DNA from: Streptomyces sp. MJM8645
Lineage (GTDB): Bacteria > Actinomycetota > Actinomycetes > Streptomycetales > Streptomycetaceae
Direction of reading: 5' to 3'
Assembly (NCBI RefSeq): GCF_001625365.1
Contig: NZ_LJJF01000001.1
Location: 1,240,001 to 1,304,000 of the forward strand
DNA: 64,000 bases
The notes beneath the pieces are model-generated. The model was not told the origin of the DNA, did not search any database, and worked only from the letters and a program-made list of their open reading frames with translations. Positions within the stretch are counted from its first letter, which is position 1. Every line of letters begins with the position of its first letter. Both the position numbers and the translations under genes were made by a program. Shown here piece by piece: positions 18,139 to 26,248 of this stretch.

Positions 18139-18887
18139 AGGACACCGACTTCCGGCTCGACGACCTCGAACCCGCCGACGAGCACACCGCCGAACTGTAC
18201 GACTCCACTTGGGTCAGCGACTTCAAGACGATCTCCCAGCACGATGTGGGCGACCGCAGTTTCATCGTCGCCTTCGATGCCTCGGCCACCTGGGGCTACC
18301 CCAACATGCCCAACATCGCCTCCTTCGATCTCGTGCGCGACAGCAGCCAGGCGACCTTCAGCATGCACAGGTCCAAGCACGCCACCTTCGCGTTCGCGCA
18401 GAACTGGCTCGTCAACCGCGGCTGCCCTCCGGACGCGCTCACGCCGACCATCGACGTCCCGAAGCCCGCCGACGAGCTGACCGTCCAGGTCGAGGACCGC
18501 ATCCGGCGCTCGGGCGAGGGCCTTGCGGTCGTCGACTACCAGGTCATCGACGGGTCCGACGTCGAGGGCTGGAGCATCGCCGTCGACCGCCAGGACAAGG
18601 AGCTGCCCGTCCGGCTGTTCCTGGAAACGCTCCAGCCCGACCAGTACACCTACACGGTGCGCGAGGGGGCGTTCGCCGACCTCGCCGCCGCCGAGAGCTG
18701 GCTGGAGCAGCGCTCCACTCCGCTGCCCGACGCGCCGGAGTACCGCCTCGATGCGGCGGCCCTGCGTACCCGCGCCGCCCTCGCCCGCAGCACCACCTCC
18801 CCGGCCGCCGTCACCGCCGCCGACGTTCTGGCCGCCGCCCCCGCAGCCGCAGCCGTCGCCCGGCCCGATCGGGGGCGGTCGCTGTGA
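18135..18887 (+). CDS. Hypothetical protein with shared tail
   Basis: A 250-residue protein with mixed alpha/beta composition and no recognised family. Its tail L-R-T-R-A-A-L-A-R-S-T-T is nearly identical, also in DNA, to that of the inactive relaxase-like gene 7133-8359 although the bodies are unrelated. It starts within an ATGA overlap with the DUF4913 gene and ends in a GTGA overlap with the RelE-like gene, so three products are translationally coupled. Confidence 0.65.
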   Translation: MKDTDFRLDDLEPADEHTAELYDSTWVSDFKTISQHDVGDRSFIVAFDASATWGYPNMPNIASFDLVRDSSQATFSMHRSKHATFAFAQNWLVNRGCPPDALTPTIDVPKPADELTVQVEDRIRRSGEGLAVVDYQVIDGSDVEGWSIAVDRQDKELPVRLFLETLQPDQYTYTVREGAFADLAAAESWLEQRSTPLPDAPEYRLDAAALRTRAALARSTTSPAAVTAADVLAAAPAAAAVARPDRGRSL

Positions 18888-19372
18888 GCCGCGCCAAGTT
18901 CGCCTTCTCCGCCCATCCCGATGCCATCGCCGACCTTCGTCAACTCCCTGACGCCGTCCGCGACCAGGCCCTGCTGCACCTGCAGGACCTCGTCCGCGGC
19001 GAGCGCGTCGCCACGCGACTGGAGGGGCGGCTGGAGGGCTGCCACAAGATCTACCTCGGCGTCGGCAACGAATGGGCAAGCCACCGCCTGGTCGTGCAGT
19101 TCCGTGACGCCCCCACCGGCTCTGAGCACCGGCGCGAGGTTCACCTCGTCGCTGCGGGCCCCCGTGCCGACTACGCGGTCTACCGCACCGCCCAGAACCG
19201 CCTGGGCCGCACCGGCCTCAACCTCCCACAAGGCCTCAGCCCGGCCGAGGAAGCCCGCGTGCGAGCCGCCCGCGCCCGATCCATGCGCCCGGCACCGGTA
19301 GCCGCCGGGCCCGCCTACACCACCGCGTCCCCCGGCTTCACCACCGGCACGGCCGCCCGAAAGGCCCGATGA
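18884..19372 (+). CDS. RelE/ParE-fold-like protein with shared tail
   Basis: A 162-residue protein. Its first about 110 residues follow the RelE/ParE order: H-P-D-A-I-A-D-L-R-x-L-P, helix, R-L-E-G, then K-I-Y-L-G, R-L-V-V-Q-F-R, R-E-V-H-L-V-A-A-G-P-R and Y-A-V-Y. In that fold the toxin cleaves mRNA at the ribosome or inhibits gyrase. No antitoxin-like small gene is adjacent. Unlike ordinary RelE it carries the tail A-R-V-R-A-A-R-A-R-S and about 40 further Pro/Ala/Thr-rich residues. The toxin assignment is inferred from pattern only. Confidence 0.55.
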   Translation: MSRAKFAFSAHPDAIADLRQLPDAVRDQALLHLQDLVRGERVATRLEGRLEGCHKIYLGVGNEWASHRLVVQFRDAPTGSEHRREVHLVAAGPRADYAVYRTAQNRLGRTGLNLPQGLSPAEEARVRAARARSMRPAPVAAGPAYTTASPGFTTGTAARKAR

Positions 19373-20016
19373 TGACCGCCCCCACCCCCACCCACGCTGA
19401 TCTCGCCGTGTGGCTCGCCGAGGCCGCCGAGGCCGTCTCCGGCATCGTCACCGCCCGGCACGCCACCCCGCCGTCGCACTCCCACCTCCACCCCGTCCTG
19501 GGGCCGCTCACCACCGGGCCCAAGGTGATCACCAGGCTCGCCGCCCGGCTGGAGGACCTGCTGGACGCGCGGCTGCCGACCACCCCCGCCGCCCTATTCA
19601 CCCTGGCCTCCTACGCCTCCGCCCTGGGCTGGCTGACCGAGTCGCTCGCCGACCTCACCCAGGCCGTCGACCTCCTGATCGTCGAGGCCGGCCTGCCAGC
19701 CGCCACGGCCATCGCCCCCGGCGAGGCTACCGACTTGGACCTGTCGGCCTACGCCCCCCAGAACCGGCAAGCCCTCGCCTCCCTCGCCGCCGAGGCTGCC
19801 CTCCCACCCGGCCTCTACCTGCAGATCCTGGGCCAGGCCATGCTCGCCTCCACGGAGTTCACGGAGGCGTGCACGGAGATCATCGGTGCCCTGACCGAGG
19901 ACGCCCACCGTCTCCTGGACGAGTCGGTCAGCTTCGTACGCCTCGGCGGCGAGGGCCCCGACAGCCTGCCCACCCTGGTCCGCTCCCTCCTCGCCCGGAT
20001 GGAAAAGGCCCGGTGA
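19369..20016 (+). CDS. Helical hypothetical protein
   Basis: A 215-residue, Ala/Leu-rich, all-helical protein, somewhat like the 12927/13514 pair in composition. ATG 19369 overlaps the previous stop and its own stop overlaps the next GTG. It has no shared tail. The function is unknown. Confidence 0.6.
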   Translation: MMTAPTPTHADLAVWLAEAAEAVSGIVTARHATPPSHSHLHPVLGPLTTGPKVITRLAARLEDLLDARLPTTPAALFTLASYASALGWLTESLADLTQAVDLLIVEAGLPAATAIAPGEATDLDLSAYAPQNRQALASLAAEAALPPGLYLQILGQAMLASTEFTEACTEIIGALTEDAHRLLDESVSFVRLGGEGPDSLPTLVRSLLARMEKAR

Positions 20017-20858
20017 ACCCGCACAACCGGCTCACCCACCCAGGCGCCCACCTCGTCTACGAGCACCTCGGCGCCAGTGCTACGAACGCCTGGGAACTGA
20101 GCGCGGGCTACCCCGACTCCGACCCCCTCAGGCACCTTGCCGTCATGGTCGCTTCCTCCGCCCGCGAGGTCGACCAGCTCCACCAGGCTCTCACCGCCCA
20201 CGCTCAGACGGTGATCGAGCGACTGGAGCCAATCGCCCGCGGCGACCACGCGAACATGCGCGGCATCAACGGCATCATCCAGTCCGCAGGACCCCAGGTT
20301 GAACTGCTCACCGCCCGCAGGGGAGCGGCCTACGCGCAGCTCACCAACGTCCTCAGCGCCTACGAGCGCTGCACCGGAACCGACCGGCCCACCACCGCGC
20401 CACGCCGCCGGCACGACTCCGCGCACACCAGCGTCACAGCGGCCCCAAGCTACGGGCAGACCCCTCAGTCCACGGCCGCCTGGGACGACGAACAGGGCTT
20501 CGCCCGCACGGCGTTGCAGGCTATGGAGCACGGGGACCTGTGGCTGCGCGAGAACGTGCACAGCGACAAGTACGTGATCTGGGGTTCCGGGCTCGACGCC
20601 CCCGTCGAGGCCGAGACCGTCGAGCGGCTGATCGACGCCGGCCTCGTGTCCGCCGACACCAGCACCTCCGCCTCCCGGATGGGCCACATGCTCTCCCTCA
20701 CCCCGGAGGGCGCAGCGGCCAACGCCGCCGCCCGCACCGAGCGGCTTCGCCGGGTCGCCGCCCTCTACCGCGGCATCACCCCCACCACGGAGGGCCCCGC
20801 CCCGGCAGCGCCCTCGGCAGCAGCGGCCCGGCCCTCCCTCTCGTCCCGCACCCGTTGA
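20013..20858 (+). CDS. Hypothetical protein with winged-helix-like C-terminal half
   Basis: A 281-residue protein. The N-terminal half is helical with H-L-A-V-M-V-A-S-S-A-R-E-V-D. After a Thr/Arg/Ser-rich linker (about 125-155), a domain with V-E-R-L-I-D-A-G-L-V-S and L-S-L-T-P-E-G resembles a winged helix. The end (R-R-V-A-A-L-Y-R-G, then Pro/Ala-rich) is at most a degenerate copy of the shared tail. The gene is coupled to the preceding one by a GTGA overlap. Confidence 0.6.
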   Translation: MNPHNRLTHPGAHLVYEHLGASATNAWELSAGYPDSDPLRHLAVMVASSAREVDQLHQALTAHAQTVIERLEPIARGDHANMRGINGIIQSAGPQVELLTARRGAAYAQLTNVLSAYERCTGTDRPTTAPRRRHDSAHTSVTAAPSYGQTPQSTAAWDDEQGFARTALQAMEHGDLWLRENVHSDKYVIWGSGLDAPVEAETVERLIDAGLVSADTSTSASRMGHMLSLTPEGAAANAAARTERLRRVAALYRGITPTTEGPAPAAPSAAAARPSLSSRTR

Positions 20859-20875
20859 ACAAGGAACTGCCCGCC

Positions 20876-21688
20876 GTGTCCTCCCAGCTGACCACCCCGA
20901 TGAGCGCCGCCGACGCGCAGCGCGCCGAGAGCGGGCTGCGCCGGCTCGCCCCGAAGTGGACCACCCACGTCGTCCACGCGATTGCCAAGTACGGCCCGGA
21001 GATGCGGGTTGCCGATGTCGCCCAGCAGCTCCCGGCGCTGTCCCAGCAGTACGTCGGCAAGCGTCTTGCCGCGATGTCCACCGCCGGCCTGGTGATGCGC
21101 GACGGCGAGTTCGACCGGACGGCGCCCTACCGGCTCTCCGCCTCCGCCCGCACGCTCGGCCCCCTCTACCGCACGCTCGCCCAGTGGTCCGGCGACCACA
21201 TCGACCGCACCCCACAGGGGAGGTACGACCGGATCGAGGACGCCCTGCACCGCCTGCAGCTGGCAGACACCACCGAGACGATCCGCCTGCTCTCGGAGCA
21301 CGGGAGCCTGCGCCTGACCCACCTGGCCGAACGCCTCGACGCCCCCGCGCAGTTCGCCGCAACCCGGCTCAATCGCATGCAGGCGGACGGCCTCGTCGCC
21401 CGCACCGGCAACCAGCACGGCGCCCCCTACATCCTCACCGACGCCGGACGGGCCTTGGGCCCCGTCTACGCCGCCCTCCAGCAGTGGGACCACCGGCACA
21501 CCACCGCCGCGCCCCCGGCCCTGCGGGCCGCCGACCAGGCTCTGGGCGCCCGCGTGCCGTCCGCGCGCACCGCTGCTGCGCTGCGCCGAAGCGCCGCCCC
21601 GTCCGCCCTGTTCAGCCACGCCCCGGTGCCGCAGCCGCGGGTGCCCGCCGCCGCCACAGCGGCCTCCCGCCCCTTCATCGGGCGGTGA
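20876..21688 (+). CDS. Double HxlR-type winged-helix protein with shared tail
   Basis: A 270-residue protein with two tandem HxlR-like winged-helix domains. The first, about residues 20-105, has K-W-T-T-H-V-V and Y-V-G-K-R-L-A-A-M-S-T-A-G-L-V and then Y-R-L-S. The second, about 120-215, has T-R-L-N-R-M-Q-A-D-G-L-V and Y-I-L-T. HxlR regulators normally bind DNA as dimers of one such domain, so this chain may be a covalent dimer. The tail A-R-T-A-A-A-L-R-R-S-A-A-P ends it. AAGGAA precedes GTG 20876. Confidence 0.75.
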   Translation: MSSQLTTPMSAADAQRAESGLRRLAPKWTTHVVHAIAKYGPEMRVADVAQQLPALSQQYVGKRLAAMSTAGLVMRDGEFDRTAPYRLSASARTLGPLYRTLAQWSGDHIDRTPQGRYDRIEDALHRLQLADTTETIRLLSEHGSLRLTHLAERLDAPAQFAATRLNRMQADGLVARTGNQHGAPYILTDAGRALGPVYAALQQWDHRHTTAAPPALRAADQALGARVPSARTAAALRRSAAPSALFSHAPVPQPRVPAAATAASRPFIGR

Positions 21689-21803
21689 CCACCGTGAACA
21701 CCCGGCGCAGAACGGCTCCCTGCCCTCAGCATTCCGGGGCCGCGCACCGCCTCGCCGCCCGTGGCGGTGTGCGGGCCCGCTCCCCGCCACGTTCAGGAGC
21801 CCC

Positions 21804-22568
21804 GTGTCCTCCGCCGCCCCTCGGCTCGTTCAGCCGCTGCGTCTCGCCGGCCCCGGTGACCAGCGGCTCATCACCGGCCTGCTGGCCGAATCGCCCGGCT
21901 GGAGCCGCGCCCGTACGCCGGACGGCGGCGTGCGCTTCACCAGTTCCTGCCGAACCGCCGTCATCACCGGCTCCGGCCCGCCCGGCAGCCCGGTGACCTG
22001 GAGCATCCACGGCTACACCTCCGCCGGCGCGGAGCCGCTGTGGCGTGCGGTGTTCAGCTCCGGCACGCCCGCCGAGATCACCGCCGCCTTCACCACCGTC
22101 CTCGTCGACGGCCTGCGCAGCGGACACCGCGACTACCTGCACGGCGGGCCGCACCACCTGCCCTGCACGCCTGCGTCCGTCCTCGCCGACCGCGGCTGGC
22201 AACCCGCCCAAGGCCCGAAGGGCTTCCACGACCAGGTCGCGCCGGACGGTAGCGCCGTCTACCGGCACCGCGTCGGCCACCAGCCGGCCGACGCCGAGGT
22301 CGCCGGCCTGTCCCCGCCGGCCTGGAGCATGCTCGCGGGAACCCCTCAACACCCTTTCTGGCGTGCGAACTTCACCATCGGCGTGCCGTTCTACCCGCTC
22401 GTGCGAGCCGCCCTCGCCTTCAGCTCCCCCGAGCCCGTGGAACGCCTGCCCGCCAGTCCCGCCCGCCTTCCCCCGGCCCCGGTTCGCCGGCCACACGCCT
22501 GCCCACCGCCGGGCCCCGCCGTCCCGGCCGCCGCGATGCCGACGACCGGTGGGGCCCGCCGGCGCTGA
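21804..22568 (+). CDS. DUF317 protein
   Basis: A 254-residue protein with two DUF317-like units. The first has W-S-I-H-G-Y, then P-L-W-R-A-V-F-S-S-G-T-P-A-E-I, then A-A-F-T. The second, degenerate, has W-S-M-L-A-G-T-P, then F-W-R-A-N-F. DUF317 is a Streptomyces domain of unknown function, abundant on plasmids and chromosome arms. CAGGAG precedes GTG 21804. The C-terminal 60 residues are Pro/Ala/Arg-rich but do not contain a clear R-A-A-L-A-R-S motif. Confidence 0.75.
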   Translation: MSSAAPRLVQPLRLAGPGDQRLITGLLAESPGWSRARTPDGGVRFTSSCRTAVITGSGPPGSPVTWSIHGYTSAGAEPLWRAVFSSGTPAEITAAFTTVLVDGLRSGHRDYLHGGPHHLPCTPASVLADRGWQPAQGPKGFHDQVAPDGSAVYRHRVGHQPADAEVAGLSPPAWSMLAGTPQHPFWRANFTIGVPFYPLVRAALAFSSPEPVERLPASPARLPPAPVRRPHACPPPGPAVPAAAMPTTGGARRR

Positions 22569-22586
22569 CCCCCGAGGAGGATCCCC

Positions 22587-23402
22587 ATGCCGTACACCCC
22601 CGAAAAGGCCCGGGAGTACCGCGTCTGGCCGCGCTACCTCGCGGGGACGAAGGCCGACGTCACCGAGGCCATCACCCCGTTGATCGAGGCCGGGTGGGCC
22701 GCCACCAACGACGACCTGGGCAACGCCTACGTCACCGCGCCGGACCTGACGGCCCGCCTGGCGTTCCTGCCCGAGGGCCGGGACTCGACGCTCTGGAAGA
22801 TCAGCGCCGGTCCGGAGGCGACCGCGATGCCCAGGTGGCTGGTCACCTTCGACGACCGCGTGCCCACCGAGGTCGTCCAGGACTTCACCACCGCCCTCGC
22901 CGACGCCTACACGCGAGGCCCCGACGCCTACCTCGGCGCCGGCCAGCCCGCGCCACGCCGGGCGGCCGGACGGTGGGTGGACCCCATCGTCCTCCAGAGC
23001 CCCGATCAGCTCGTCACCCGCTCGACGCGCCCCGGCCTCCTGTCACACGCCGAGGAGATGGACGAAACCGCGGAACGGTGGCTCTTCGAATCGGGACCGC
23101 CGCAGCGCCGCTGGTACGCCAGCGCCTCCTCGCACGTGCCCGCGCCGTTGCTGGAGACGCTCACCGCCGCCGCCTTCGACCCGTCCCCGGTGCACCGGCA
23201 TCTGCGGCGCGACGAGCTTGCGCGTCTGCCCGCGAGCGCCGTCGCGACGCCCACCGCGCCGAGCCCGCTGGAGGTCGCGCGCGTCCGCGCCGCGACCGCC
23301 CGCTCCGCCGCCGCGCCCCGCGCCCCCGCCGCGCTCGCCTACACCACCTCGACCCCGCCTCCGGCGCCCCCGCGGGTCGCCCTCGCCGGCCCCGCCCGCT
23401 GA
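22587..23402 (+). CDS. DUF317 protein with shared tail
   Basis: A 271-residue DUF317-type protein. A first unit (V-W-P-R-Y-L-A-G, then A-G-W-A-A-T-N-D-D, then W-L-V-T-F-D-D-R-V-P-T-E-V-V and F-T-T-A-L-A) is followed by a weaker second copy (W-L-F-E-S-G, then R-W-Y-A-S-A). The tail A-R-V-R-A-A-T-A-R-S-A-A-A-P matches the local consensus closely. ATG 22587 has a strong GAGGAGG site. It lies 18 bases after another DUF317 gene. Confidence 0.75.
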   Translation: MPYTPEKAREYRVWPRYLAGTKADVTEAITPLIEAGWAATNDDLGNAYVTAPDLTARLAFLPEGRDSTLWKISAGPEATAMPRWLVTFDDRVPTEVVQDFTTALADAYTRGPDAYLGAGQPAPRRAAGRWVDPIVLQSPDQLVTRSTRPGLLSHAEEMDETAERWLFESGPPQRRWYASASSHVPAPLLETLTAAAFDPSPVHRHLRRDELARLPASAVATPTAPSPLEVARVRAATARSAAAPRAPAALAYTTSTPPPAPPRVALAGPAR

Positions 23403-23427
23403 CACCCACAAGACCTTGGAGAACGCC

Positions 23428-23913
23428 GTGTCCGACGCCACCGCCCTCGACCACGCGGACGCGATGATCGAGAAAGCCTGGGGACGACCGATCGCCGAGC
23501 TGGAGGAGGCCGCGCCCCGTCTGCCCGTCGAGGACCCGATGCTGCGCTCGGCCATGCACCATCAGGCGCACCTCGTCGTCGTCTCCAACTCCACTGCCGT
23601 GCACCAGGATCGGCTGCACGCGCTCACCCGATCCGGCCACGTCCCCGCCTTCTACGACCTCGACCGGATCACCGCCTCGGCGAGCGCCCTGCGCACGGCC
23701 TACGCGGAGAGCAACACCGCCCTCCAGATGATCCGCCACGTCGTCGACGCCCGCGAACTCGCGCTCACGGCCGAAGGCGGCCCCAACGCCGAGCGCGTGC
23801 GGGCCGCCACCACCCGGACCTCGCAGGCAGCCCGCCCCCTCGGGCTTTCGAGCGACCAGCCAGCCCCGCCGGCCGCCGCCACTTCGGCCCACAACGTGGT
23901 GAACCGGCGCTAG
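23428..23913 (+). CDS. Small helical protein with shared tail
   Basis: A 161-residue protein starting at GTG 23428 (TTGGAG upstream). The body is helical with M-L-R-S-A-M-H-H-Q-A-H and D-R-L-H-A-L-T. The tail E-R-V-R-A-A-T-T-R-T-S is followed by Pro/Ala-rich sequence. It is the last clear tailed gene of the series, and converges with the small - strand gene seven bases beyond. The function is unknown. Confidence 0.6.
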   Translation: MSDATALDHADAMIEKAWGRPIAELEEAAPRLPVEDPMLRSAMHHQAHLVVVSNSTAVHQDRLHALTRSGHVPAFYDLDRITASASALRTAYAESNTALQMIRHVVDARELALTAEGGPNAERVRAATTRTSQAARPLGLSSDQPAPPAAATSAHNVVNRR

Positions 23914-23920
23914 CCGCCCG

Positions 23921-24193
23921 TCAGTTCACCTCGGAGTCGTGGTGGGCGCCGGGGTCGGTGGCGCCCACCACCCGGGCCAGCTCCTCCACGGTCAGCTCCA
24001 TCCGCCGCCCGTCCGCCAGCCGCGTCTCCACCGCCTTGTCCTGCTCCCGCTCGGTCCGGCTCACGGTGTGCACGGCCCACTGGCCCTCGTCGATCACCAC
24101 GACGTCGCCCATCGTCCACGCCCGACCCGCGCTGCGGACCTTGCGCTCCAGCGCCGCCATGTCCCGGCCTCTGCTCGCCGCCATCGCCTTCAT
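23921..24193 (-). CDS. Small hypothetical protein
   Basis: A 90-residue protein on the - strand, the only - strand gene in the first 27 kb. It has a W-T-M-G-D-V-V-V-I-D-E-G-Q-W-A-V-H strand-rich centre and an acidic end. The internal ATG giving M-A-A-L-E-R-K is an equally good start. It converges with 23428-23913. The function is unknown. Confidence 0.5.
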   Translation of the reverse strand: MKAMAASRGRDMAALERKVRSAGRAWTMGDVVVIDEGQWAVHTVSRTEREQDKAVETRLADGRRMELTVEELARVVGATDPGAHHDSEVN

Positions 24194-24378
24194 CCCCCTT
24201 CGACCCGTACGGCCCGCCGCCGTAACCCTGCTTCAGCACCCCGGGGTCCTGATCCATTCCCTTCCAGTTCGCCCACGGCAGACCGTTGCACCCGGGGAAA
24301 TGACTACGAACTTCGGGACGCTGCATGTTCAAGTACTCATGTCGCCGAAACCGCAGGTCAACGAAGGGACCCGGCCCC

Positions 24379-24726
24379 GTGAACACCCCCAGCAGCCTCC
24401 TGCCCGCCCCCGTCTGCCCCATCGCCGAAGACCGCTCCTGGCTCTCGTCCGACCACAGCGCGGAGCCGGTCCTCGCCCTGCTCGGCGATCTCGGCTGGCC
24501 GATGGTCGACACCCCCGAGGGCAACGTGCACTGCACCAGTCCGGACGGGCGCGTCTACATCGGCTGGCTGCCCGAAGACCCCGGCGCCTGGAAGCGCGGC
24601 ATCGTCTGGCGCATCCAGGTCCAGCCCACCGGCGCCGCCGCGTGGACCCAGGAGTTCGGCGTCCACACCCCCGCCGAGGCCGTCGCCGGATTCCTCGCCG
24701 TCCTCATCGCCGACCCCACCTGCTGA
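24379..24726 (+). CDS. Single-unit DUF317 protein
   Basis: A 115-residue DUF317 protein: L-L-G-D-L-G-W-P, then C-T-S-P-D-G-R-V-Y-I-G-W, then W-R-I-Q-V, then W-T-Q-E-F-G-V-H-T-P-A-E-A-V-A-G-F. This is the minimal version of the domain duplicated in the two genes at 21.8-23.4 kb. GTG 24379 is preferred over upstream in-frame codons because of the preceding AAGGGA. It has no shared tail. Confidence 0.7.
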   Translation: MNTPSSLLPAPVCPIAEDRSWLSSDHSAEPVLALLGDLGWPMVDTPEGNVHCTSPDGRVYIGWLPEDPGAWKRGIVWRIQVQPTGAAAWTQEFGVHTPAEAVAGFLAVLIADPTC

Positions 24727-24753
24727 CCGAACCAACTCCCCTGATCGGAGCAC

Positions 24754-25101
24754 TTGTTGTCCACATCCCGACTCGACCACGTCATCGCTCACGGCACACC
24801 ACGCACCCCGCTCGGCCTCGCCGTGCAGGACAGCCACTTCGTCTGTGGTGACGGCTTCTGTCTCTCGGTGCTGGCCCCCGACCCCGCCGACGCCTTCCTG
24901 CTGCCCGCCCTGACCCTGGAGGTCGACTTCCCTACCCTCCGTCCAGAACCGTGGGCCCGCTGGCGCGAACACCTCGAACCCGGCACGGAGGAGGACGACC
25001 CCACCGAGTCCGTGCACCTGCACGTCCCCGTCGCCCTGGTGCGGGACCTGATCGAGGCCCATGGCGGCGAAGCCCCCTTCCTGCCGCGCCAGCGCACCTG
25101 A
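24754..25101 (+). CDS. Hypothetical protein
   Basis: A 115-residue acidic protein starting at TTG 24754 or 24757, after CGGAG. It contains V-C-G-D-G-F-C-L-S-V-L and W-A-R-W-R-E-H-L. No family is recognised. It is positioned in a run of small + strand genes with similar spacing. Confidence 0.5.
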   Translation: MLSTSRLDHVIAHGTPRTPLGLAVQDSHFVCGDGFCLSVLAPDPADAFLLPALTLEVDFPTLRPEPWARWREHLEPGTEEDDPTESVHLHVPVALVRDLIEAHGGEAPFLPRQRT

Positions 25102-25136
25102 CCGGGCACCGCCGTCACCGGCTTCAAGGAACAGAC

Positions 25137-25499
25137 TTGACGACCACCGCTTTCCTCACCCGCGCCCCCGGCCCCGTCATCGCCGCGCTCGGCCTCACCA
25201 ACGCCTGCTTCGTCCCGCCTGCCTCCACCACGTTCGTCCTCAGCCTCGCCCTCAGCGTGAGCGGCCTGCTGCTCGTCCTCGACGACGTCCACGAGAGCGA
25301 CCTGCGCCGGGACACCCGCGTCCTCGCCGTGCTCGCCAGAACCCCCGGCGGCGCCCGGGTCCGCCGGATCGGCTGCGCCCTCGGCCTGCGCGACCGCACC
25401 GTCGCCCGGTCCCTCGGCCGCCTGACCGACGACGGCCTGGTCATCCCCGACGCCGGGAACCAGCCGCTGCCCCTGCGCACCTACCGCCTCGCCGACTGA
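25137..25499 (+). CDS. Small membrane-anchored winged-helix protein
   Basis: A 120-residue protein with N-terminal hydrophobic segments (about residues 12-45), then a winged-helix unit: T-R-V-L-A-V-L-A-R-T-P-G, then A-L-G-L-R-D-R-T-V-A-R-S-L-G-R-L-T-D-D-G-L-V. AAGGAAC precedes TTG 25137. The architecture (membrane helices plus DNA-binding domain) recurs in 27018-27371. A membrane-tethered regulator is the likely role, by inference. Confidence 0.6.
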   Translation: MTTTAFLTRAPGPVIAALGLTNACFVPPASTTFVLSLALSVSGLLLVLDDVHESDLRRDTRVLAVLARTPGGARVRRIGCALGLRDRTVARSLGRLTDDGLVIPDAGNQPLPLRTYRLAD

Positions 25500-25545
25500 A
25501 ACCCCCCGGACCCGACACAAGCCCACCACCACGGGGGACAGCGCC

Positions 25546-25935
25546 ACGAACACCCACCGCGTCACCTTCCACCCGGTCGTCGTCACCGCCGCCACCGGAC
25601 ACCGCGCCTCCCGCCGCGTCCTCGCCAGCCCGGCCCTTCGGATCGTCCGCGCCGACGAGGTCCGCACCGGGGACCTGATCGTCTCCGCCTTCCAACCCGC
25701 CGGCCCGGGGCGTTGCCTCCGCGCCGACTACTTCACCTCCGGCCCGTACCCGGCCGACCCCGGACTGTACGACCCGACCTGCGGATGCGGCGTCTGCGGC
25801 CTGCCCGAGGTCGAGGGCCCGCACGGCACCGTCGTCCTCGCCCGGGACTACCCGTGGGAGAGCTGCGACCCGTGGCCCGCCGACGAGCCCGTCCTCGTTC
25901 TCCCCCTGCGCCGGACACCACGCTCACCTGCATGA
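25546..25935 (+). CDS. Hypothetical protein with no canonical start codon
   Basis: An open frame of 129 codons with strongly coding base usage. It includes G-H-R-A-S-R-R-V-L, then D-L-I-V-S-A-F-Q-P, then C-G-C-G-V-C-G (possible metal site) and W-E-S-C-D-P-W-P. No ATG, GTG or TTG occurs in frame after the previous gene. A GGGGGACA site at 25533-25540 sits just before ACG 25546, where neighbours would have GTG-AAC. Either ACG is used as start or a start codon was lost. Confidence 0.5.
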   Translation, partial: TNTHRVTFHPVVVTAATGHRASRRVLASPALRIVRADEVRTGDLIVSAFQPAGPGRCLRADYFTSGPYPADPGLYDPTCGCGVCGLPEVEGPHGTVVLARDYPWESCDPWPADEPVLVLPLRRTPRSPA

Positions 25936-26004
25936 GGTTTCCGGCTCGACCCACAAAACCCCTCCGCCCCGCCCCCGAACGGCCACCACGCCGAGGAGAC
26001 AACC

Positions 26005-26217
26005 GTGCCCCAGTACCTGACCGTCGCCCACCTGATCACCCAGCTCCAGGCCGTCGACCCGAACCTGCGCATCCGCATCGCCGTCAACCCGGACTGGGCC
26101 TTCGCCCACTACGTCGGCACGGACGTCGTCGTCCACGACGGCATCGCCTACCTCGCCGAGGACGGCCAGGACAGCTACCTGCCCGCCGCCGTCCGCGACG
26201 AACTCGCCTGGGCCTGA
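26005..26217 (+). CDS. Small hypothetical protein
   Basis: A 70-residue protein: L-T-V-A-H-L-I-T-Q-L-Q-A-V-D-P-N, then R-I-A-V-N-P-D-W, ending D-E-L-A-W-A. GTG 26005 follows GAGGAGA. It resembles short plasmid and phage proteins with a helix followed by a beta hairpin. The function is unknown. Confidence 0.6.
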   Translation: MPQYLTVAHLITQLQAVDPNLRIRIAVNPDWAFAHYVGTDVVVHDGIAYLAEDGQDSYLPAAVRDELAWA

Positions 26218-26248
26218 CTGAACCACCGCCCGCCCCGAGGAGGCCCGC

